Part shown: piece after piece, positions 1 through 5,674 of the stretch
Numbering within the stretch: the stretch's first letter is position 1
Layout of the letters: every line of letters starts with the position of its first letter
Source: Solirubrobacterales bacterium
Lineage (GTDB): Bacteria; Actinomycetota; Thermoleophilia; Solirubrobacterales; Solirubrobacteraceae
DNA length: 7,944 nt
Reading direction: 5' to 3'
Assembly (NCBI GenBank): GCA_013695395.1
Contig: JACDAP010000414.1
Coordinates: 1-7,944 of the forward strand
Program-made: the position numbers and the translations under genes
Notes under the pieces: generated by a model
The model's database searches: none
Told to the model about the DNA's origin: nothing
What the model saw: the letters and a program-made list of their open reading frames with translations, nothing else

Positions 1-396
1 GTCACCTACGCGATCGCCGCCTACGCGGTGTGGGCGATCTTCCAGGGCGCCAAGCCGTGGGGGGTGCTGCTGTGGCTCGCGGGCGCGATCGTGCTGCACG
101 ACTTCGTCTTCCTGCCGTTGTACACCGCGGCCTACCGGCTGGCGCGACGCGCGGGTGGGGTCGAGGCCGACCGCCGGCGCCGCGTCATCGCGCTGCAGCA
201 CCTCGCCGTGCCCTCGATGCTCTCGCTCCTGCTCTTCCTGGCGGCACTGCCGCTGATCCTGAAGCTGTCTGAGGCCAGCTACCGGCCGACGACCGGGCTG
301 ACGCAGGAGCCCTACCTCGGCCGCTGGCTGGCGGTGACGGGTGCGCTGTTCGTGCTCTCGGCGCTCGTCTACCTCGTGCGCGTCAGACGGGCATGA
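1..396 (+). CDS. Multi-spanning membrane protein, unknown function (3' part only)
   Basis: The reading frame is open from the first base and ends in TGA at 394-396. The window therefore holds the last 131 codons of a gene that begins to the left; a GTG at 28 is in frame but is probably internal. Three hydrophobic segments are visible at about residues 20-45, 68-89 and 107-127, separated by an Arg-rich cytoplasmic-looking loop (residues 46-63). The protein ends in a basic tail (VRVRRA), as expected for a cytoplasmic C-terminus. The motif LHDFVFLPLY in the first full span and YLGRW before the last span resemble a group of actinobacterial hypothetical membrane proteins I remember, for which I know no function. 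The gene converges on the Crp-like regulator, with 76 bp between the two stop codons. No catalytic motif is seen, so no function is assigned. Confidence 0.75.
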   Translation, partial: VTYAIAAYAVWAIFQGAKPWGVLLWLAGAIVLHDFVFLPLYTAAYRLARRAGGVEADRRRRVIALQHLAVPSMLSLLLFLAALPLILKLSEASYRPTTGLTQEPYLGRWLAVTGALFVLSALVYLVRVRRA

Positions 397-472
397 ACCG
401 ACCTCACGGCTCGCCCGACATCACCGCGACGAGCAGCCGGAGATGGCCGCGGCGGCGGGGGGACCGCCCCGG

Positions 473-1255
473 TTATGCCGCTCGCTGCACCGGGCGGGCT
501 GTCGAGGTGACCCCCGTGGCGGCTTCCTCGGGTAGCAGCCAGGTCCGGTCGGCACACCGGAGCAACCGGCCCGAGCGCTGGAGGGCGATCAGCGCCGTGG
601 AGGTCGTCGGCCTGCGCATGCACGCCAGTCGACCGATCGTGTCGTGCTGCAGCGCGAAGGGAAGGTGCACCCCCTCGGGGGTCTCGCATCCCCAGCGCTC
701 CGCCATGGCCTGCAGCACGAACAGCACGCGGTCCTCTGCGCAGCGCACCTGACCGATCGCCAAGCGGACCGCCAAGCCGTGGGACCGCAGGGCGGTGCGG
801 CTCAGGAGGTTGGCCAGGACGCGCGGGACGCGGCAGGCCACGGAGCTGAAGCGGTCATCGAGCACGGCAAGCTCGACGCGCTCGTGCACGCGCCAGGAGC
901 ATGCCGTCCCGCCCTCGGGGGCCGGATCCCACGGGCGCAGGAAGTCTCCAGGTCCGAGCAGCTCCGGGCCGCTTCTGGACCCGACGTCCGCCGTGCGCTC
1001 CAGCAACCCGTCGAGCACGAGCAGCCCGAGCACCTCTCCCTCGGCGCACTCCGGACGCGCCGGCTCCCAGTGGCCTGCCGTCAGACGGATCCGAGGAAGG
1101 CGGACCCGCTGGGCGAGCACCTGCGCGGTCCGCTCCGGAACGCCGTCCAGGAGCGCCGCGTCGGCCTTGAAGACGAGCACGTTGGCGCTGGCCTCCGCCA
1201 CTTTCCGGAAGAAGTCTGCGTGAGGGTCGTCGATCGTCGCGGCGTCGGAGAGCAT
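473..1255 (-). CDS. Crp/Fnr-family transcriptional regulator (divergent effector domain)
   Basis: A 260-residue protein with the two-part layout of Crp/Fnr regulators. Residues about 45-150 form a beta-roll-like region, with GLLVLDGLL, ELLGPGDFLRPW and LAVLDDRF matching the strand-turn pattern. A long helix follows (about 145-187). The C-terminal winged helix-turn-helix has LPFALQHDTIGRLACMRR followed by a serine/threonine-rich recognition helix and GRLLR. The cAMP-binding phosphate cassette of true CRP (GELAL followed by Arg-Ser/Thr) is absent: PGDF is followed by LRPWDPAPEGG. The ligand is therefore unknown and probably not cAMP. No Fnr-type N-terminal cysteine cluster is seen. ATG at 1255 is chosen because codons downstream of it have strong GC third positions. 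It also leaves the G-rich inverted repeat at 1288-1330 upstream of the gene. ATG 1306 and GTG 1180 (GGAGG 11 nt upstream) are alternatives. The stop is TAA. The histidine kinase lies 154 bp upstream on the same strand. The style is typical of Thermoleophilia regulators. Confidence 0.85.
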   Translation of the reverse strand: MLSDAATIDDPHADFFRKVAEASANVLVFKADAALLDGVPERTAQVLAQRVRLPRIRLTAGHWEPARPECAEGEVLGLLVLDGLLERTADVGSRSGPELLGPGDFLRPWDPAPEGGTACSWRVHERVELAVLDDRFSSVACRVPRVLANLLSRTALRSHGLAVRLAIGQVRCAEDRVLFVLQAMAERWGCETPEGVHLPFALQHDTIGRLACMRRPTTSTALIALQRSGRLLRCADRTWLLPEEAATGVTSTARPVQRAA

Positions 1256-1287
1256 GGGACAGCGATACCCCGGAGCGGCCCGACCGA

Positions 1288-1330
1288 CATGGGGGGAACC
1301 GCGCATACCGGCCCTGGCCGACCCCCCATG
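1288..1330. repeat. G-rich inverted repeat upstream of the Crp-like gene; possible operator
   Basis: CATGGGGGG at 1288-1296 is mirrored exactly by CCCCCCATG at 1322-1330, with 25 bp between the arms. Extending outward by seven bases keeps 13 of 16 positions complementary. Inside the spacer a smaller dyad CGGCC-CT-GGCCG lies at 1309-1320. The element sits 33-75 bp upstream of the chosen start of the Crp-like regulator, where autoregulatory operators of this family are often found. Nine-base inverted repeats also arise by chance in GC-rich DNA, so the function is inferred from position only. Confidence 0.35.
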
Positions 1331-1409
1331 CCGATCTGGCAGAAGCGCGAGAGCGGCACATCGTCGTGAGCCGCGGCCACGGTGCGACCCATGAGCGGTG
1401 TGCAGCGGG

Positions 1410-2381
1410 CTACTCGGGCGCGGTTCCAGCGGGCATCCTCAGGCGGATGCAGGTGCCCCGACCGGGGGTGGCGGCCACGTCGAGGTGGGCTCCGATCAGC
1501 ACGGCCCGTTCGCGCATGCCGCGTAGCCCCCGCTCGGTGATCGCGTCCCGGTCGAAGCCCTCGCCGTCGTCACTGACCTCCAGGACGACGGCGTCGCCCT
1601 CAGTGCGCAGGGCGACGCGGATGCAGCTGCCCGGAGCGTGGCGCATCGCGTTCGTGGCGGCCTCCTGCGCGACCCGGTAGATCGCGAGCTCGACATCGGG
1701 ACCCAGCCGGGGGAGGTCTGCATCCAACGCACGCTCCATCCGCAGCCCGGTCCGCTCCGAGAGCCGGTCGCACAGATCGGCCAATGCCGCCCGTAGACCC
1801 AGCGCGTCGAGCGCCTCCGGCCGAAGCCGGCTGGCGATGCCCCGCACGTCCTCGATCGCGGTGAGCAGGCCCTGGCGCACGTCGAGCGCCTCGGCGCGCT
1901 GACTCGCCGGCAGCTGGTCGGCCAGCCGAGACTGCTGGAGCATCAGCGCTGTCAGCGTCTGGCCGATGTCGTCGTGGAGCTCTGCGGCCAGGTGGCGCCG
2001 CTCATCCTCACGGCCGACGAGCGTTCGGACGAGGCTCGCGCGACGCTCTCCCTCCAAGCGGGCGAGCATCGCGTTGAACGCCTCGGCCAGGACCGTCACC
2101 TCCGTGCCCGGGTCGCGGACCTCGATCCGGTGTCCGGGTCGCAGCGGATCGGCGGCGGCCATCAGGTCGGTGAGCCGCTGCAACGGCGCGAACGCGCGCC
2201 GCATGAGGACCACGTTGACGCCGAGCATCACCAGGACCCCGGCGCCCAGGGAGACGACCCGGCCGTTGGCGGGCTGCACCGCCAGGACGACTCCGGCGAC
2301 CATGAGCACCGTGGCGTTCGGGATGAACAGGCGCCACAGCAGCGAGATGACCTTGGTGTCCTCCATACCTGCCGACCGCAC
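1410..2381 (-). CDS. Sensor histidine kinase, NarL/UhpB (HisKA_3) type with HAMP domain
   Basis: A membrane histidine kinase that autophosphorylates on His and passes phosphate to a response regulator, most likely the LuxR-type one encoded divergently at 3163. Numbering here is from the ATG at 2366. Two membrane spans lie at about 12-31 and 38-55 with only some six residues between them. A HAMP-like segment covers about 56-105 (AFAPLQRLTDLM to FNAMLARLE). The dimerisation/phosphoacceptor domain has ERRHLAAELHDDIGQTLTAL with His131. The ATPase domain has the N box QEAATNAMRHA (Asn239), G1 box SDDGEGFD (265-272) and G2 box RGLRGMRERA (279-288). I prefer the GTG start at 2381, five codons upstream, because GGAGGG ends four bases before it; this gives 323 residues. 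The ATG at 2366 has no clear ribosome site. The stop is TAG. The gene lies 56 bp downstream of the DUF3105-like gene, so they may share a transcript. No periplasmic sensor domain is present. Confidence 0.93.
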   Translation of the reverse strand: MRSAGMEDTKVISLLWRLFIPNATVLMVAGVVLAVQPANGRVVSLGAGVLVMLGVNVVLMRRAFAPLQRLTDLMAAADPLRPGHRIEVRDPGTEVTVLAEAFNAMLARLEGERRASLVRTLVGREDERRHLAAELHDDIGQTLTALMLQQSRLADQLPASQRAEALDVRQGLLTAIEDVRGIASRLRPEALDALGLRAALADLCDRLSERTGLRMERALDADLPRLGPDVELAIYRVAQEAATNAMRHAPGSCIRVALRTEGDAVVLEVSDDGEGFDRDAITERGLRGMRERAVLIGAHLDVAATPGRGTCIRLRMPAGTAPE

Positions 2382-2385
2382 ATGA

Positions 2386-2391
2386 CCCTCC
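2386..2391 (-). promoter_or_regulatory. Shine-Dalgarno deciding the histidine kinase start
   Basis: On the minus strand GGAGGG lies four bases before GTG 2381 and about nineteen bases before ATG 2366. The short spacing fits the GTG. An out-of-frame ATG at 2383-2381 overlaps this GTG by two bases and would be reached from the same site. Confidence 0.5.
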
Positions 2392-2437
2392 GACGCCACC
2401 CCCGGGAGGCGCCGCGGGCCGCCCGCCGTGTCAGAGC

Positions 2438-2950
2438 TCAAGGCCGGCGCCCGATGTAGCGCCCGCGGAACAGACGGACCGCGTCGACGACGCGGCTGTC
2501 GGCTCGCGGGCAGCGCAGCTCTACGCGCCATACGCGGACGCGCACGGGGACGTCGGCGGCCGTCGGCGCGGGAGCAAGGACGGTTCCGCGCGGGACCACC
2601 TTCTGCAGCGCCACGAGACGGTCGCGGTCGGCCTCGCCCAGGGTGGGCCGGTACGTGATGACCACCAGCCCTCCGCGGAGCGCCGCAAGCGTCCCCGCCT
2701 CGGACACGGGCTCCTTGTAGATGCCGGCCCCGACCGGTCGGGCGGGGCCGCGGTCCGGGATCGCGGCAACGCGCATCTGGCACCGAGCCGCCCGGGCTGC
2801 GGTGCCCGCCTCGATCTGCTCCAGGGGCGGCAACGCCCGCTCCTCACCGTCCTCGAGCACCAGCAGCAGGATCAGCGCCGCGACCGCGCCGCCCAGCAGC
2901 CAACCCGCGGCGTAGCGCAGGAGCCCACTGCTCGGGCGGGGGACGCGCAT
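2438..2950 (-). CDS. Small membrane-anchored DUF3105-like protein lacking histidines
   Basis: A 170-residue protein with one N-terminal membrane span (about residues 12-32, LRYAAGWLLGGAVAALILLL) preceded by basic residues, and a soluble part that is probably outside the membrane. The soluble part resembles DUF3105: a first cysteine in ARCQ (Cys57), GIYKEP (76-81), GGLVVITYRP (93-102), TVLAPAP (123-129), and a final VWRVELRC with Cys147. In DUF3105 as I remember it, the stretch before the VVI strand reads LEHG and an earlier PPTSGPH motif is present. Here these are replaced or missing, and the whole protein contains no histidine. The two cysteines could form a disulfide. Biochemical function is unknown. 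ATG 2950 is used; a GTG directly before it (2953) is equally possible and is better spaced from a weak AGGT. The gene is followed by the kinase on the same strand and is divergent from the response regulator. Confidence 0.75.
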   Translation of the reverse strand: MRVPRPSSGLLRYAAGWLLGGAVAALILLLVLEDGEERALPPLEQIEAGTAARAARCQMRVAAIPDRGPARPVGAGIYKEPVSEAGTLAALRGGLVVITYRPTLGEADRDRLVALQKVVPRGTVLAPAPTAADVPVRVRVWRVELRCPRADSRVVDAVRLFRGRYIGRRP

Positions 2951-3044
2951 CACGCCGCGGACCTGGCGTTCGGGATCGTGCGAAGGGTCAATGGGGTGAG
3001 CATCGTCTCATCAGTCACACCTCGCGTCGGTCCGAGGGGTACGA

Positions 3045-3056
3045 ACGTCGCGACGT
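3045..3056. repeat. 12-bp perfect palindrome in the divergent signalling intergenic region
   Basis: ACGTCGCGACGT reads the same on both strands. It lies between the divergent starts of the DUF3105-like gene (2950) and the response regulator (3163), roughly 100 bp from each. A dimeric regulator such as the neighbouring LuxR-type protein could bind here. Palindromes of this length are expected a few times by chance in 8 kb of GC-rich DNA, so the call rests on location. Confidence 0.3.
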
Positions 3057-3162
3057 GGAGAGGATTCTGCGGTCAACCGCCATGCCCGTGTCGTTACCGA
3101 GGTTCCGTGGTGCGCGGCCAACGTGTCGCCCAGCTGACCTGCGAAGGCGTAACGTCCGCTGC

Positions 3163-3822
3163 GTGCCCGTCCTGCCCGGACGAACCGTCCGCATACTGCT
3201 CGCCGACGATCACCGGATGGTCCGCCACGGGTTGCGGCTCACCCTCGAAGCCGAACGGGGCTTCTCGGTGGTCGCCGAAGCGGCAGACGGCGCCGACGCC
3301 GTCGCGCTGGCGCTGGCCGAGGAGCTCGACCTCGCCGTCCTCGACGTCTCGATGCCGCGCCTGACCGGCATCCAGGCCGCCCGGCAGATCTCCGAGCACC
3401 GGCCCGACCTGCGCGTCCTGATCCTCTCCATGCACGACAACGAGCAGTTCTTCTTCGAGGCGCTCCGCGCCGGTGCCTCGGGGTACGTCCTGAAGTCCGC
3501 GGCGCACGAGGACCTCGTCTCTGCCTGCCACGCCGCGCTGCGCGGTGAGCCGTTCCTGTATCCGGGCGGGGTGGCGGCGCTCGTGCGAGACTACCTCGAC
3601 CGCGGCACGGACGCCGCGCCCCAGGATCCGCTCTCACCTCGGGAGTCCGAGGTGGTCAAGCTGATCGCCGAGGGGCTGACCAGCAGGGAGATCGGCGGCG
3701 TCCTGCACATCAGCGAGAAGACCGTCGAGCGGCACCGCAGCAACGTCCTGGAGAAGCTGGGGCTCCGCGACCGTGTCGCGCTGACCCGGTACGCGATCCG
3801 CCGCGGGCTCGTCGAGCCCTGA
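3163..3822 (+). CDS. LuxR/NarL-family DNA-binding response regulator
   Basis: A 219-residue two-domain response regulator. The receiver domain (about 9-127) has the acidic pair Asp15-Asp16 in LLADDH, the phosphoacceptor Asp61 in LAVLDVSMP, Ser89 in LILSMHD and Lys111 in GYVLKSA. The output domain (about 156-216) is a LuxR-type helix-turn-helix: LSPRESEVVKLIAEGLTSRE, then ISEKTVERHRSNVLEKL. It most likely receives phosphate from the HisKA_3 kinase encoded divergently at 1410-2381, since that kinase class pairs with this regulator class. GTG 3163 is chosen because it gives the usual family length. The codons upstream in the same frame also lose the GC third-position bias (about 60% against near-total downstream) and include a TTA. 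ATG 3082 or GTG 3055 would add 27 or 36 unlikely residues. No good ribosome site precedes 3163; the nearest purine stretch (GAAGG) is about 15 bp away. The gene converges on the small membrane protein, leaving 29 bp between stops. Confidence 0.9.
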   Translation: MPVLPGRTVRILLADDHRMVRHGLRLTLEAERGFSVVAEAADGADAVALALAEELDLAVLDVSMPRLTGIQAARQISEHRPDLRVLILSMHDNEQFFFEALRAGASGYVLKSAAHEDLVSACHAALRGEPFLYPGGVAALVRDYLDRGTDAAPQDPLSPRESEVVKLIAEGLTSREIGGVLHISEKTVERHRSNVLEKLGLRDRVALTRYAIRRGLVEP

Positions 3823-3851
3823 CCGTCCTCGACGAGCTGCGATGACGTGGC

Positions 3852-4034
3852 TCAGCGATCGCGGGCGCCTCGCCGTCGCTCCCGCCGGTGCAGCGCCAGG
3901 TAGCTGGCCCCGAGCAGTGCGCCGACGGCCAGACCGTAGAAGCCGAGGATGACCCCGGAGACGTTGGCTTCGAGTCCCAGACCGAGGCCGACGAGCAGTC
4001 CCGCGAGCGCGGCCAGTGGCACGAGGCGCCTCAC
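3852..4034 (-). CDS. Small two-span membrane protein (60 residues), unknown function
   Basis: GTG at 4034 opens a 60-codon frame ending in TGA at 3852. Two hydrophobic, glycine-rich segments are visible at about residues 4-21 and 27-47, followed by a strongly basic tail (HRRERRRGARDR) expected to stay in the cytoplasm. The start codon overlaps the stop of the upstream gene as GTGA (4031-4034), a typical sign of translational coupling, so the two genes belong to one transcript. Third codon positions are nearly all G or C and the composition is protein-like. I do not recognise a family. The frame stays open far upstream of 4034, but that part only partly carries real coding sequence, belonging to the frameshifted gene. 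Confidence 0.65.
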   Translation of the reverse strand: MRRLVPLAALAGLLVGLGLGLEANVSGVILGFYGLAVGALLGASYLALHRRERRRGARDR

Positions 4035-4475
4035 AGGCCGAGCTCGATCGTCTGCTGCGCTCCCGACCTCGCCGTGATCTCGAGTCCGAGCGGGAAGTTG
4101 CGGCGGATCCTGAGCGCGACGAGAAAGACGAGGGCGCGTCCCCCGAGCGTCTCGTAGGCGGCCGAGGCGTCTTCGGGGAGGCACTCGCCTTCGGCCAGCG
4201 TCTGCGGCCGGTAGGCGAGCGCGTTGTCCGGCGCGAGCTCCACCGGCTCGATGCGGGTGCCGAAGGCGTCCTTGAGCACGAACCGGTCGGTCGATGTCCG
4301 CGGAGCACCGTCCTCGTTGCAGACCCGCAGGAAGACACCGACTTCGAGGGGCCCCCCGGCCTGGTCGACGTCGACTCCAGAGGACGTTGCGGTCAGGGCT
4401 GAGATTCGGGTTGAGCTGTCGCGACAGCACGGGTGTGACGGTGAGCGTGGACAGGGATCCTCGGTACCGGCGCAT
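4031..4475 (-). pseudogene. Frameshifted conserved hypothetical gene (single-base indel near 4379)
   Basis: Two frames together make one convincing protein. The first starts at ATG 4475 and reads MRRYRGSLSTLTVTPVLSRQ, continuing LNPNLSPDRNVL to about 4380. It then turns into arginine-rich nonsense. The second, offset by one base, begins to look coding at about 4378 (GVDVDQAGGPLEVGVFLRVC) and runs to TGA 4031-4033, ending QQTIELGL. Skipping one base near 4379 joins them into about 147 residues. GC third-position bias switches frame at the same place. The second frame has no ATG or GTG start before GTG 4279 (VLKDAFG), in the middle of the apparent domain. A perfect palindrome GTCGACGTCGAC lies at 4364-4375, next to the break. 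No signal peptide or membrane span is visible. The function is unknown. The gene sits 65 bp downstream of the universal stress protein and overlaps the small membrane gene. A sequencing error is as likely as a true mutation; a programmed shift looks unlikely because CTC-TGG is not a known shifty site. Confidence 0.7.
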
Positions 4476-4540
4476 CTCGGTTTCGTGCCCGCTCCCGCGT
4501 CGCCGCGCCACGCCCGCGTCCGGCGGCTGACGTTGCCCGC

Positions 4541-5401
4541 TCAGCTGGGCGGGGCGGCCCCGGGCGCCACGACGATCGGCCCATGCCCGCCCGCGGCGAC
4601 GGCGTGGAAGACCGAGCCCAGGATGGCGCTGGCCAGCAGGCCCCGCTCGGGCGGCGCGAGCACGAGCAGGTCGGCGTCCCCGTGGGCGAGCACGTCGCCG
4701 AGCACCGCGGCCGGATCCTCCGGAAGGAGCTCCGTCCGCGGGCGGGCATCGCTCGGGAGGAGGTCGCTGGCCTGCTCGGTCGCGGTGGCCTGGGACGCGC
4801 CGTCGGCGAGCAGGATCAGCTCGCCGTCCAGCCGCTGCGCCAGGGCGCTCGCGATGGACAGCACCGGCCGGCACTGCTCAGGGTTCATGATCCCGGCGGC
4901 CACCCGCCAGCGCGTCGCTTGCGGCCTGCGCACCCCGTGGGGCACGAGGACGAGCGGCGCCGGCAGCTCGCGCAGGGCGCGGCGAATCGGGGCGCCGCTG
5001 ATCGCCGACCACAGCGCGCCGTCGCCGTCGTCGCCGACGACGATCAGCGCCGTCAAGGGCTCGGCGGCGAGCTCTTCGAGCACCCCGGCGACCGGTCCGG
5101 GCAGCTCGCGGCGACTGGCCGGCCGCACCCCGGCGCGCTCGGCGACCGCGGTGAGGTCCACGGGCGGCTCTTGCAGGGCGGCGACTTCTGGGACCGAGGC
5201 GAGCGGCACGCCTGGAACGGGTGTGATCCCGACGGGAGCAAGCGCCTCGGCCACGCCGACGAGATCGAGGGGGACGCCGAGGCCGTCGGCCAGCGCGCCC
5301 GCCCACGCGGCGATCGTCGCGGCTCGTTGCCCTTCGTCGATCGCGCGCAGCACGCAGACGACGCGCTCGTCTCTCCCGGGTGCGTCGGTAAGGCTGCTCA
5401 T
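4541..5401 (-). CDS. Universal stress protein family, tandem UspA-like domains
   Basis: A 286-residue cytoplasmic protein built as two UspA-like alpha/beta domains. Domain one (about 12-155) starts with RVVCVLRAID, has the strand LTALIVVGDD, then the nucleotide-loop pattern G-2X-G-9X-G at Gly123, Gly126 and Gly136 (followed by Ala rather than Ser/Thr), and ends APLVLVP. Domain two (about 165-281) starts RWRVAAGI, has ELILLAD and ADLLVLAP, then a shorter loop ending LGSV (261-264), and closes GPIVVAP. The domain-two loop departs from the canonical ATP-binding spacing, so nucleotide binding there is doubtful. Proteins of this family are commonly linked to starvation, hypoxia or stress survival. 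ATG 5401 is the natural start although only a weak GGCGG-like site precedes it. It heads a leftward run with the frameshifted gene and the small membrane protein, and its start is 50 bp from the GH15 remnant that points the other way. Confidence 0.85.
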   Translation of the reverse strand: MSSLTDAPGRDERVVCVLRAIDEGQRAATIAAWAGALADGLGVPLDLVGVAEALAPVGITPVPGVPLASVPEVAALQEPPVDLTAVAERAGVRPASRRELPGPVAGVLEELAAEPLTALIVVGDDGDGALWSAISGAPIRRALRELPAPLVLVPHGVRRPQATRWRVAAGIMNPEQCRPVLSIASALAQRLDGELILLADGASQATATEQASDLLPSDARPRTELLPEDPAAVLGDVLAHGDADLLVLAPPERGLLASAILGSVFHAVAAGGHGPIVVAPGAAPPS

Positions 5402-5451
5402 GATCCGCCGGTGCCCGCGAGCGACGGTGACGCCGAGCGGACGTCAGCGGG

Positions 5452-5661
5452 ATGACTCACCTGGGCGCGTGCTTCGCGGCGCTGCTCGGCGACGCCCGTC
5501 ACGGCTACTGGCGCCACGCCCCGCCCGCGGACGAGGTGCGAGCGGTGCGGCGTCGCTACCGGCCCGGGACGCTCGCGCTCGAGACGGAGTTCACGACCGA
5601 CGGCGGGATCGTGCTGCGCTTCGACTACGGCCGCGCCGTCCCCTGGGTCCGGCGCGACGGC
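5452..5661 (+). pseudogene. Remnant of a glycoside hydrolase family 15 (glucoamylase/trehalase-like) gene
   Basis: From ATG 5452 the frame encodes about 70 residues that match the N-terminal domain of bacterial GH15 proteins as I know them: GACFAALLGDARHG, then VRAVRRRYRPGTLALETEFT, then LRFDYGRAVPWVRR. In intact proteins the first block is preceded by about 30 residues (the IGDCRTAALV and GSIDWLC motifs), absent here. About 35-40 residues (region around DFMPP and VRIVEG) separate the second and third blocks, but here GGIV runs straight into LRFDYG. After about 5661 the similarity stops, some 14 bp before the acyltransferase stop codon on the other strand. The frame stays open to 5835, but that part is antisense to the acyltransferase and is arginine/alanine nonsense. 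No ribosome site precedes the ATG. The catalytic domain is wholly missing, so no enzyme activity is expected. The codons still have high GC third positions, so the decay may be recent. Confidence 0.7.
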
Positions 5662-5674
5662 AACGGCCCCTTTG

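Noticed and set aside
454..468. Stem GGCGG-GGGGA-CCGCC between the convergent first two genes
   Set aside because: Only five pairs, no T run on either strand; not enough to call a terminator.
2367..2783. N-terminal extension of the histidine kinase up to an upstream start
   Set aside because: The extra residues are Arg/Pro/Gly-rich nonsense that overlaps the DUF3105-like gene in another frame; GTG 2381 has a good ribosome site.
2986..2991. TTGACC on the minus strand as a -35 box for the DUF3105-like gene
   Set aside because: No acceptable -10 hexamer is found 16-18 bp downstream.
3055..3162. N-terminal extension of the response regulator (GTG 3055 or ATG 3082)
   Set aside because: GC third-position bias falls away in this stretch and a TTA codon is present; receiver domains normally start a few residues before the first strand.
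4364..4382. Programmed +1 frameshift site in the broken gene
   Set aside because: CTC-TGG-AGT has no stop or rare codon in the A site and no upstream Shine-Dalgarno-like stimulator as in prfB; mutation or sequencing error is simpler.
3852..4874. Single 340-codon leftward gene
   Set aside because: Only its last 60 codons and a short stretch near 4380-4475 look coding; the rest is antisense or out of frame to better-supported genes.
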